This document shows positions 6,289-13,042 of a DNA stretch of 19,274 nt, piece by piece. Under the pieces are notes generated by a model. The model was not told the DNA's origin. It ran no database searches and saw only the letters and a list, made by a program, of their open reading frames with translations. The stretch is from Mageeibacillus sp. UBA1255 (GTDB taxonomy: Bacteria > Bacillota > Clostridia > UBA1212 > UBA1255), in the NCBI GenBank assembly GCA_002308795.1, contig DBVV01000070.1, forward strand, positions 33,567-52,840, read 5' to 3'. How positions within the stretch are numbered: position 1 is the first letter of the stretch; each line of letters begins with the position of its first letter. Made by a program: the position numbers and the translations under genes.

Positions 6289-6876
6289 ATGCTAAAAAAT
6301 CTGTTGATCGGTGAAGTTGTGAGCGTTCACGGAGTCAGAGGGGCGCTTAAAGTAAAACCTCTTACTGACTATCCGGAAAGATTCACTAAAACAGAGGCGG
6401 TAGACGTTAAATTACCGTCAGACATCGGGCCGTACAAGGGGCTTTCCAAAAGATACAAAGTATCGTACGCAACCGTTTCCGGAGGCACCGTTATACTGAT
6501 GCTTGACGGCATCTTTGACCGTAATACGGCGGAACTTTACAGGGGAGCAATGCTTTCCGTGACCCGTGAAGAGGCCGTAGATCTTCCGGAAGACACTTAT
6601 TTTATCGGCGATCTCATCGGGTCAACAGTTTACGAACTGACCGACGGTTTCGCCGGGGACAGTTTCGAGCCTGATGCTCCGGGCACGGCGCTTTTGGGAA
6701 AACTGTTCGACGTTCTTCCCACCGGCAGCAACGACGTTTACGGTGTACGCACTCCGGACAACGTAGAAATGTACATCCCCTCGATCGGCGACGTCATAAA
6801 ACACGTCGACGTAAAGCGGGGACTTGTTTTTGTTAAACTCCTTCCGGGACTCAAAGAAGTCTACACGGGAGAATGA
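6289..6876 (+). CDS. rimM: 16S rRNA processing factor RimM
   Basis: Start set at ATG 6289, preceded by AAAGGGG with a 7-base spacer. An upstream in-frame extension to 6211 passes through the hairpin and repeat and is not conserved family sequence. The product is 195 residues. The N-terminal RimM domain shows LLIGEVVSVHGVRGALKVKPLTDYPERF (residues about 4-31), and the PRC-barrel half has LPEDTYFIGDLIG and VPTGSNDVY-like residues ending with IPSIGDVIKHVDVKRGLVFVKLL. RimM acts in maturation of the 30S head together with uS19. The stop overlaps the downstream start as ATGA, indicating translational coupling to trmD. Confidence 0.95.
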   Translation: MLKNLLIGEVVSVHGVRGALKVKPLTDYPERFTKTEAVDVKLPSDIGPYKGLSKRYKVSYATVSGGTVILMLDGIFDRNTAELYRGAMLSVTREEAVDLPEDTYFIGDLIGSTVYELTDGFAGDSFEPDAPGTALLGKLFDVLPTGSNDVYGVRTPDNVEMYIPSIGDVIKHVDVKRGLVFVKLLPGLKEVYTGE

Positions 6877-8780
6877 TCCTGCACAAACTTATGAAGCGGA
6901 TAGATATATTGACCCTCTTTCCCGAAATGTGCAACGCGGCATTTTCGCAAAGCATCGTTGCCCGGGCGATAAAAGCGGGTCATCTTGAAATAGATTGTCA
7001 TCAGATCAGGGACTACACGGAAGACAGACAGGGTAAAGTTGACGATTACCCGTACGGAGGCGGTCCCGGTCTTGTTATGTCATACCAGCCTATAAGATCG
7101 GCTTTTAACGCCGCGGTCGAAAAACATCCGGCTGCGAACGGCGAAAAGCCGTATACTATTTACATGTCCCCGCAGGGAACTCCTTTTACGCAGACCGTCG
7201 CTAAAAGGCTTGCAGAAAAAGAAAGGCTCGTAATAATATGCGGCCACTATGAAGGGATCGACGAGCGCGTCATCGAAGATATCGTTGACGAAGAAATATC
7301 GCTGGGTGATTTCGTGCTGACCGGCGGAGAGATACCTGCGATGGCAGTTGCGGATTGCGTTGCCCGATTAGTTCCCGGCGTACTTGCATCGGATGAAGCG
7401 TATGAAAAAGAATCGCACTCGGACATCCTGCTCGAATACGCACAATACACAAGGCCGGAAACGATCGCGGGCATTACGGTCCCGGAGGTTCTGCTTAAGG
7501 GCAATCACGCCGATATAGAACGATGGAGGCTCGAAAATGCCATCGAGCGCACAGGCAGGAAACGTCCGGATCTGCTCGAAAAATACGTCCGGCGCGAGCG
7601 TGAAAAAAATCTATATTACTTCGACAACAGCGCTACGACCAGACAGTGGGACGTCGTCACCGACCGGATGGATTCCGTAAGCGACGCCGTTTTCGCAAAC
7701 CCGTCATCACTGCACAGAGCCGGATTTGACGCGGAAAAAGAGTTGAATGCAGCCAGGAGCACGATCCTTTCGCTTATAGGCGGCAGCGATTCCGGATCGC
7801 TGTATTTTACGTCAGGTGCTACCGAGGCCAATAACTGGGTGTTCAGGGGCATTCTCGGCGCTAATCCGAGGCTCGGAAAACACGTGATCATTTCTGCCGT
7901 GGAGCATCCTTCAGTGACAGAAAGCGCCTTGTCTTTAAAAGAATACGGATACGAGATCGACACCGCTCCGGTAGACAGAGACGGACGTGTAAATTTAGAA
8001 AAATTGACAGAGATGATAAGGCCAGGAGAAACGGCGCTGGTGTCAGTCATGCACGTTAACAGCGAGACGGGCAGCATCCAGCCGGTCGAAGAGATATCGA
8101 ATCTCGTACGAAAACTGTCTCCCGGAACGCTTATACACTGCGACTGCGTACAGAGCTTCGGAAAGATCGAAGTAAACGTAAAAAAACTCGGTGCGGATAT
8201 GATATCCGCGAGCGCACATAAGATACACGGACCGCGCGGAACAGGCTTCCTGTACGCAGATAAACGCGTAAAAATCAAACCTCTCTTATACGGCGGAGGC
8301 CAGGAGGGCGGCTTCAGGTCAGGCACGGAAAATCTTCCCGCAATATGCGGATTTGAAACGGCAGCCTTAAAAATATGTGAAAACCAGGCAGCAAATCTGC
8401 CTGAAGTTCAGGAAATGAAGAAGATCTTCACCGAAGCGATACAAAGCGGCCTCCGTACGTACGTGATAAATTCGCCGGAGGAGAACTGCTCTCCTTATAT
8501 CCTTAACGTATCGTTTCCGGGACTCAGGGCTGAGGTCGTGCTCCATACTCTGGAACAATACGGTATATATGTTTCCGTAGGCTCCGCATGCTCTTCGCAC
8601 AAGAAAAACAGAAGCACCGTACTCACTGCCATGGGCGTGAATAATAAGGTCATCGACGGGGCAATTCGCATAAGCTTTTCCGCGGACAACACACTTTCGC
8701 AATGTGAATATGCTTCTAAAATTCTGGTAAAAGAAATCAAGAATCTTTACGCCGTTCATTCGCGCGTAAATAAAAGGTGA
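6873..8780 (+). CDS. trmD: Fusion protein: TrmD tRNA (m1G37) methyltransferase joined to NifS/IscS-like cysteine desulfurase
   Basis: One uninterrupted frame encodes 635 residues. ATG 6873 overlaps the rimM stop; ATG 6891 (MKRIDILTLFPEMC) fits the family start better but lacks its own ribosome-binding site. Residues 1 to about 243 are a full TrmD: YGGGPGLVM (61-69), YMSPQG, GHYEGIDERVIE, SLGDFVLTGGEIPAM, the catalytic Asp161 region DCVARLVPGVL, and GNHADIERWR. It methylates N1 of G37 using S-adenosylmethionine. Residues about 247-635 are a complete cysteine desulfurase: YYFDNSATT, TSGATEANNW, EHPSV, the PLP lysine Lys450 in SAHKIHGPRGTG, GGGQEGGFRSGTEN and the persulfide Cys573 in GSACSS. No ATG, GTG or TTG lies in frame at the junction, so separate translation of the second half is unlikely. 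thiI follows after 4 bases. A base error in the seven-A run at 7603-7609 is the chief alternative to a true fusion. Confidence 0.9.
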   Translation: MILHKLMKRIDILTLFPEMCNAAFSQSIVARAIKAGHLEIDCHQIRDYTEDRQGKVDDYPYGGGPGLVMSYQPIRSAFNAAVEKHPAANGEKPYTIYMSPQGTPFTQTVAKRLAEKERLVIICGHYEGIDERVIEDIVDEEISLGDFVLTGGEIPAMAVADCVARLVPGVLASDEAYEKESHSDILLEYAQYTRPETIAGITVPEVLLKGNHADIERWRLENAIERTGRKRPDLLEKYVRREREKNLYYFDNSATTRQWDVVTDRMDSVSDAVFANPSSLHRAGFDAEKELNAARSTILSLIGGSDSGSLYFTSGATEANNWVFRGILGANPRLGKHVIISAVEHPSVTESALSLKEYGYEIDTAPVDRDGRVNLEKLTEMIRPGETALVSVMHVNSETGSIQPVEEISNLVRKLSPGTLIHCDCVQSFGKIEVNVKKLGADMISASAHKIHGPRGTGFLYADKRVKIKPLLYGGGQEGGFRSGTENLPAICGFETAALKICENQAANLPEVQEMKKIFTEAIQSGLRTYVINSPEENCSPYILNVSFPGLRAEVVLHTLEQYGIYVSVGSACSSHKKNRSTVLTAMGVNNKVIDGAIRISFSADNTLSQCEYASKILVKEIKNLYAVHSRVNKR

Positions 8781-8784
8781 TAAA

Positions 8785-9954
8785 ATGGACAGGATCATTC
8801 TTGGAAGAATAGGGGAGATCGCTCTTAAGGGCCTTAACCGGTCAACGTTCGAACACAGGCTTGCGACGAATATGCACAAGGCTATTTCGGATCTCGGCCC
8901 GGCGCAGATCCATTGGTCTCAATCTCGTTATTTCGTAGAACCGGAGGCTGACGATTTCGATTTCGACACAGCTGTCAGGCGACTTTCGGGCGTGTTCGGG
9001 CTCGTTTCGATAAGCCCCGCATACGTGATGGAAACGGACGCGGAACTGTTCTTCAAAAAAGCAGTCGAAGCTGCGGCAGAACAGGTCGGAAAAGGACTCA
9101 GGACGTTCAAAGTCGAAACAAAACGCGGCCTGAAAAGCTTTCCGATGAACTCACCTCAGATATCAGACGAGGCGGGAGGAAGGATACTTGACGCGTTTCC
9201 GCAGCTGCGCGTTGATGTAAAACATCCTGACTTTACAGTATATATCGAGGTACGCGAACGCTCATACGTGTACACGCAGATCATTGACGCCCCCGGCGGG
9301 ATGCCTACAGGATCAAACGGAAAAGCGTGCCTGCTGCTTTCGGGCGGTATTGACAGCCCGGTAGCAGGATATATGATTGGAAAACGCGGCGTTGCCATCT
9401 GTGCGACGCATTTCTACAGCTACCCGTACACCAGCGAAAGAGCAAAAGAAAAAGTGCTTGAGCTCGCGCGCATAGTATCACGCTACACCGGCCCGATGAA
9501 GGTCATCGTCGTACCGTTCACCGACATACAGCTCGCAATAATGCAAAACTGCAGGGAAGAACTGTCAACGATCCTGCTCAGGCGGTCAATGATGCGTCTT
9601 TCCGAACGTATCGCGCGCCGCAACAACTGCTCGGCCCTTATTACCGGCGAAAGCGTGGGACAGGTCGCGAGCCAGACGGTCCAGGCGATCTACTGCACGG
9701 ACAATGCAGTTGCCAACATGCCCGTATACCGCCCGCTTATCGGTATGGATAAAATGGAAACGGTCGAAATAGCGCGAAAAATAGGAACTTTCGAAACGAG
9801 CATCCAGCCTTATGAGGACTGCTGCACCGTATTTACTCCGAAACACCCGAAGACAAGGCCGAACCTCCAGGAAGTTCTGGACGAGGAAGCGAGATACGAA
9901 TACGAAAAACTGGAAGAGACAGCGCTTAACAACGTTGAGATCGTTAATATCTGA
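8785..9954 (+). CDS. thiI: tRNA 4-thiouridine synthase ThiI, short form without rhodanese domain
   Basis: 389 residues, start ATG 8785 with AAGGTG 5 bases upstream. The N-terminal ferredoxin-like and THUMP domains cover about residues 1-165 (LGRIGEIALKGLNRSTFE). The PP-loop ATP pyrophosphatase begins with SGGIDSP (186-192), where the uridine is adenylated. CCTVFTPKHPKTRP carries Cys346/Cys347, matching the conserved catalytic-region cysteine (Cys344 in E. coli). The C-terminal rhodanese domain of the E. coli enzyme is absent, as in Bacillus, where a dedicated cysteine desulfurase passes persulfide sulfur directly to ThiI. The neighbouring gene supplies that desulfurase, here fused to TrmD. 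The product makes s4U8 in tRNA; a role in thiazole synthesis is possible but needs the rhodanese domain in enterobacteria. Confidence 0.96.
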   Translation: MDRIILGRIGEIALKGLNRSTFEHRLATNMHKAISDLGPAQIHWSQSRYFVEPEADDFDFDTAVRRLSGVFGLVSISPAYVMETDAELFFKKAVEAAAEQVGKGLRTFKVETKRGLKSFPMNSPQISDEAGGRILDAFPQLRVDVKHPDFTVYIEVRERSYVYTQIIDAPGGMPTGSNGKACLLLSGGIDSPVAGYMIGKRGVAICATHFYSYPYTSERAKEKVLELARIVSRYTGPMKVIVVPFTDIQLAIMQNCREELSTILLRRSMMRLSERIARRNNCSALITGESVGQVASQTVQAIYCTDNAVANMPVYRPLIGMDKMETVEIARKIGTFETSIQPYEDCCTVFTPKHPKTRPNLQEVLDEEARYEYEKLEETALNNVEIVNI

Positions 9955-9992
9955 CATACGCCACGATCTTAAAATTCAAGGAGGAAATGCAA

Positions 9993-10751
9993 ATGATACA
10001 GGACCTTCACTCACATACGTACTATTCATTCTGCGGGAAAGACACTCCCGAATCGATAGTTGAAGCGGCGATCGCAGGCGGCATCGAAGTGTTCGGGATC
10101 TCGGACCATAATTACGGTATCGGTTACTCGCGCATTGACGCGTTCAACCTCCCGGATTCCGAATCGATACACGGCACGTACGAACGCACGCTGAGAAGGT
10201 ACTTTGATCATATAAACCTGATAAAAGAAAAATACAGGGGACAGATCGAGGTAAAGCGCGGCATCGAGATATGCACGCTCCACGACGGAGTGAGTTTCAA
10301 GGTACACAGCCTGCCGGAAAAAGAAGACGTGTCATTCTTCGACTACTGTCTGGTCGAAAACCTTGACAGCAGCATATCCGTAACTAAAGGCGATCTGTTT
10401 GCTTACGCTAAACGCCTCGGCACGCCGCTCGTAGGCATTGCCCACACCGATATGTTCGCGTTTATCAGGTCGAGGGGAGAGGATCCGCTCGAATACTTTT
10501 CGCGCATGGCGGCGGACAATATCTTCTGGGAAATGAACGTGAGCTACGATTCCATCCACAACTACAGGATACACAGGTATATGGTCGATTTCTTCGACGA
10601 CGAGGAAAAGCAGGACGTCGTGAGAAGATCCGGCGTGCGCGTTTCGGTCGGGTTCGACGGCCACCGCGTCGAAGACTATCTGCCTGAACGGATCAAGGAA
10701 TACAACGACAAATTAACTGCTCTGGGCATAAAAAAACCGTTTGAGTCCTAA
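9993..10751 (+). CDS. PHP-domain metal-dependent phosphoesterase, histidinol-phosphatase-like
   Basis: Start placed at ATG 9993, 8 bases after AAGGAGG; an ATG two codons earlier (9987) is too close to that site. The product is 252 residues. It contains the PHP metal-binding motifs in order: DLHSHT at the N terminus, GISDHN, GIEI, AHTD and SVGFDGHR. It is a cytoplasmic phosphoesterase by family; similar proteins are often annotated as histidinol phosphatase HisK-like, but no his genes are near and the substrate is unknown. It lies 38 bases after thiI in the same direction and may share its transcript. The next gene has its own strong promoter starting 2 bases after this stop. Confidence 0.85.
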   Translation: MIQDLHSHTYYSFCGKDTPESIVEAAIAGGIEVFGISDHNYGIGYSRIDAFNLPDSESIHGTYERTLRRYFDHINLIKEKYRGQIEVKRGIEICTLHDGVSFKVHSLPEKEDVSFFDYCLVENLDSSISVTKGDLFAYAKRLGTPLVGIAHTDMFAFIRSRGEDPLEYFSRMAADNIFWEMNVSYDSIHNYRIHRYMVDFFDDEEKQDVVRRSGVRVSVGFDGHRVEDYLPERIKEYNDKLTALGIKKPFES

Positions 10752-10752
10752 G

Positions 10753-10781
10753 TTGACATAAAACACGCCAAAGAGTATACT
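10753..10781 (+). promoter_or_regulatory. Strong sigma-70-type promoter for the surface-protein genes
   Basis: TTGACA (10753-10758), a 17-base spacer and TATACT (10776-10781) form an almost perfect consensus promoter, 76 bases before the lipoprotein start. A T-rich stretch (10790-10797) lies at the expected start region. High constitutive expression is likely. Confidence 0.88.
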
Positions 10782-10857
10782 ATACGTGTGTTTTTTTGAA
10801 CGGACCATCACGAAACCGACCGGACATAAAAACCGACTGTTACAGGAGGAAAAAAGC

Positions 10858-11934
10858 ATGAAAAAGAGAAAGCTTGTCATACTTGCCGCCCTCGCGATCG
10901 CCGCGGTAATGTTGTTCTGCGGCTGTGCCGAAATCGAAAAAGGCGAGTCAAACTGGACTCCGGCTCACGGTGACCCTAAGGTGCAGACGAAACCTACCGC
11001 AACCGTGGATATGCTTGTGGCGTTCGGCTCATACCCGAACACCGTCGCTCCTAACAGCATCACAAATCTTTTCAAAAACATAAAGATCGATGACGTCACG
11101 GGTCTCTGGGTCGAAGAAGAAACAGAAACCAAAGACGCCGAAGGAAGCGTCACCGCGGTAACGGTCGCGAAATACGATCTGCAGACAGGCTACTACGTTG
11201 AAGAAGTGACTAAAGACGGAGTGACCACCACTACTTATTACGCAAAAGAAGGGAATAAGTACTACCTGGTACAGGAGATCCAGTGGATCGTTCTGAAAGA
11301 CCTGGGAGACAGCTACGTACTTATATCCAGAGAGATACTTGACGCTAAACCGTTCCTCGACGAATACGCTTCGGTCCAGTGGGATGAGTCCACTTTAAGA
11401 GACTGGCTCAACGGAACGGACGATTACGCCAGAGGCGGCGAGAAATACGTGGAAAACTGGAACTTTATTGACCGCGCGTTCACTGAGACGGACATTGCCG
11501 CCATCAGACCGGTCGAAAATAAAAACACAGATAATGAAGTATTCGGAACTTCGGGCGGAGCAGATACGCAGGATCTAGTATCTGTATTTGCTTCATCCGA
11601 GATCGACAGTTATTTCGGCAGTGATCTTTCGATGCAGGCTGCCACCACTCCGTTCGCTGCAAAGCGCGGAGTCGCGGCGGAATATAAAACGAGATACGGC
11701 AGCTGGTGGCTCAGGAGCCCCGGCATAAATACCTATTTTCAAGGCATCGACAGGAACGGCGATCTGGATGAAGGCGGATATAACTCCGCTGACATAACCG
11801 TAGGCGTACGCCCGGTCATCGTCGTCGCAAAGAGCGCCGTAAGGACTATAGACGATACACTTCCCACCGCAGGTCCGATCGAGACTCCTACTCCGAGACC
11901 CACCGCTAAACCCACCGACGAGCCGGAAGGCTGA
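10858..11934 (+). CDS. Predicted lipoprotein with DUF6273-like domain and Pro/Thr-rich tail
   Basis: Start ATG 10858, 8 bases after AGGAGG; the longer open frame upstream runs into the promoter. The 358-residue product has a signal peptide (KKRK, then a hydrophobic stretch) ending at FCGC, a lipobox-like site with Cys23 as the lipidated residue. From about residue 55 it resembles DUF6273 proteins: FGSYPNT, IQWIVLKDLGDSYVLISREIL, LRDWLN, SWWLRSPG and VGVRPVIVV in the expected order. An insertion rich in Thr/Glu/Lys lies near residues 75-135. The last about 20 residues are a PTPRPTAKPT tail. DUF6273 occurs in secreted and surface proteins of gut Clostridia; its biochemical role is unknown to me. 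It is followed 70 bases later by another exported protein. Confidence 0.8.
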   Translation: MKKRKLVILAALAIAAVMLFCGCAEIEKGESNWTPAHGDPKVQTKPTATVDMLVAFGSYPNTVAPNSITNLFKNIKIDDVTGLWVEEETETKDAEGSVTAVTVAKYDLQTGYYVEEVTKDGVTTTTYYAKEGNKYYLVQEIQWIVLKDLGDSYVLISREILDAKPFLDEYASVQWDESTLRDWLNGTDDYARGGEKYVENWNFIDRAFTETDIAAIRPVENKNTDNEVFGTSGGADTQDLVSVFASSEIDSYFGSDLSMQAATTPFAAKRGVAAEYKTRYGSWWLRSPGINTYFQGIDRNGDLDEGGYNSADITVGVRPVIVVAKSAVRTIDDTLPTAGPIETPTPRPTAKPTDEPEG

Positions 11935-12004
11935 TGCCGAAGAAGGCCACCACCTTTGAAAAAGACCACTTCTGTTTACTTAGATTATTACGAGGAGCAT
12001 TACT

Positions 12005-12880
12005 ATGAAAAACGTATCTAAAATTCTGACGATCCTTTTAGCGGCCGCTATGATCATGGCCATGGGTACAGTAAACCTTTCTGCCGAAGCCGCTCTTCCT
12101 GAAAATGCAACGAACGTAGCTCTTGAAAAAGAAGTCTATGCAGAAGTTGATATGGAAAACTATCCCAACGACGTTGCCGACCTCGGAAACACCTGGTTTA
12201 ACGTTTTGAATCTTGTCGACGGCGAAAACCCGGAAGTACCAACTGCGAATATTCCGGCGGACCTGCCGATCTGCTGGTACGGCGCTTCAAAAGGCCGCGA
12301 CACTGATATATTCATCACGATCGATCTCGACGGGACGTTCGACGTATACCAGGTCATTATTTATCCCAGCGATTTCCTTAAAGGTGCGAATATGCCTTCG
12401 ACGTATGAAGTGCTGCTCTCGACTGACGCTGATAACTGGGAAAAGATAGGGGAAGAAAACGGCATCAGCGAGGCCCAGAAGCAGTATTTTGATCCGTTCG
12501 TTTACAGCACGAACCAGAAGGCTTCATACGTAGGTATCCACATCACGAGATCAAGTGCCGTTGCCGATCCGAACTATGCATACAGCGGCATCAGTGAGAT
12601 AGAAGTTATGGGCGTAGAGATCCCCAAAACGCCTAAGCCCACCAGCGAACCCACCGCAGAACCGACCGAAGCTCCGGCTACCGATGCTCCGGTAGATCAG
12701 CCCACCGCTATACCCGGTGAAGCAACAAAAGTTCCCGAAGAGGCTACGAAAGCCCCCGGAGGCGATGATACCACTAAAGGTCCAAACACAGGACTTATCA
12801 TAGGAATAGTCTGCGGAGTCGTTGTCATAGCGGCTGTAGTCGCAGGCATAATCATTGCCAAGAAGAAAGGGAAGAAATAA
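12005..12880 (+). CDS. Exported, membrane-anchored protein with discoidin (F5/8 type C) domain
   Basis: 291 residues, ATG 12005 preceded by GAGGAG with a 7-base spacer. There is a signal peptide (residues 1 to about 29). Residues about 37-205 resemble the F5/8 type C carbohydrate-binding fold: NVALEKEVYAEVD, NLVDGE, WYGASKGRDTDIFITIDLDG, VYQVIIYPS, TYEVLLSTDADNWEKIG, and ISEIEVMGVEI at the end. A linker of repeated PTxxPTxxP motifs (about 208-260) follows. The end is a hydrophobic helix (GLIIGIVCGVVVIAAVVAGIII) capped by KKKGKK, so the domain is displayed outside and held by a C-terminal membrane anchor. No LPXTG motif is present. It probably binds a glycan or other surface ligand. It shares the promoter with the lipoprotein gene. 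Confidence 0.82.
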   Translation: MKNVSKILTILLAAAMIMAMGTVNLSAEAALPENATNVALEKEVYAEVDMENYPNDVADLGNTWFNVLNLVDGENPEVPTANIPADLPICWYGASKGRDTDIFITIDLDGTFDVYQVIIYPSDFLKGANMPSTYEVLLSTDADNWEKIGEENGISEAQKQYFDPFVYSTNQKASYVGIHITRSSAVADPNYAYSGISEIEVMGVEIPKTPKPTSEPTAEPTEAPATDAPVDQPTAIPGEATKVPEEATKAPGGDDTTKGPNTGLIIGIVCGVVVIAAVVAGIIIAKKKGKK

Positions 12881-12958
12881 TTCTGACGTCAGCCTTGTGT
12901 GGCGCAGATATGACTAAGACCGCAGCAGCGGAACAGATGTGATCTGAAATCATTAAAA

Positions 12959-13014
12959 CCCCGCACGTTTCCGGGCACCTGGCGAGTCCGCCGGCGGATC
13001 CTGAGAGTGCGGGG
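12959..13014 (+). terminator. Long-looped 8-base-pair inverted repeat between the surface genes and the hydratase gene
   Basis: CCCCGCAC (12959-12966) is exactly complementary to GTGCGGGG (13007-13014). The 40-base interior contains the palindrome TCCGCCGGCGGA (12987-12998). On the plus strand it is followed only by CTTTCG; on the minus strand the stem is followed by TTTTAAT. It may end the upstream operon or be leader structure for the hydratase gene, whose start is 28 bases away. The rest of the 162-base gap shows only a 10-base palindrome CTGACGTCAG (12883-12892). Confidence 0.5.
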
Positions 13015-13042
13015 CTTTCGTATAGACCGGGAGATGAAAAAA

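Noticed and set aside
8785..9954. ThiI as a truncated pseudogene because the rhodanese domain is missing
   Set aside because: The short form is the normal one in many Bacillota; the PP-loop, THUMP and cysteine motifs are intact and a desulfurase is adjacent.
12936..12952. CRP-like TGTGA-N6 half site before the hydratase gene
   Set aside because: Only the left half matches; the right half is ATCAT, not TCACA, and no promoter is placed for it to regulate.
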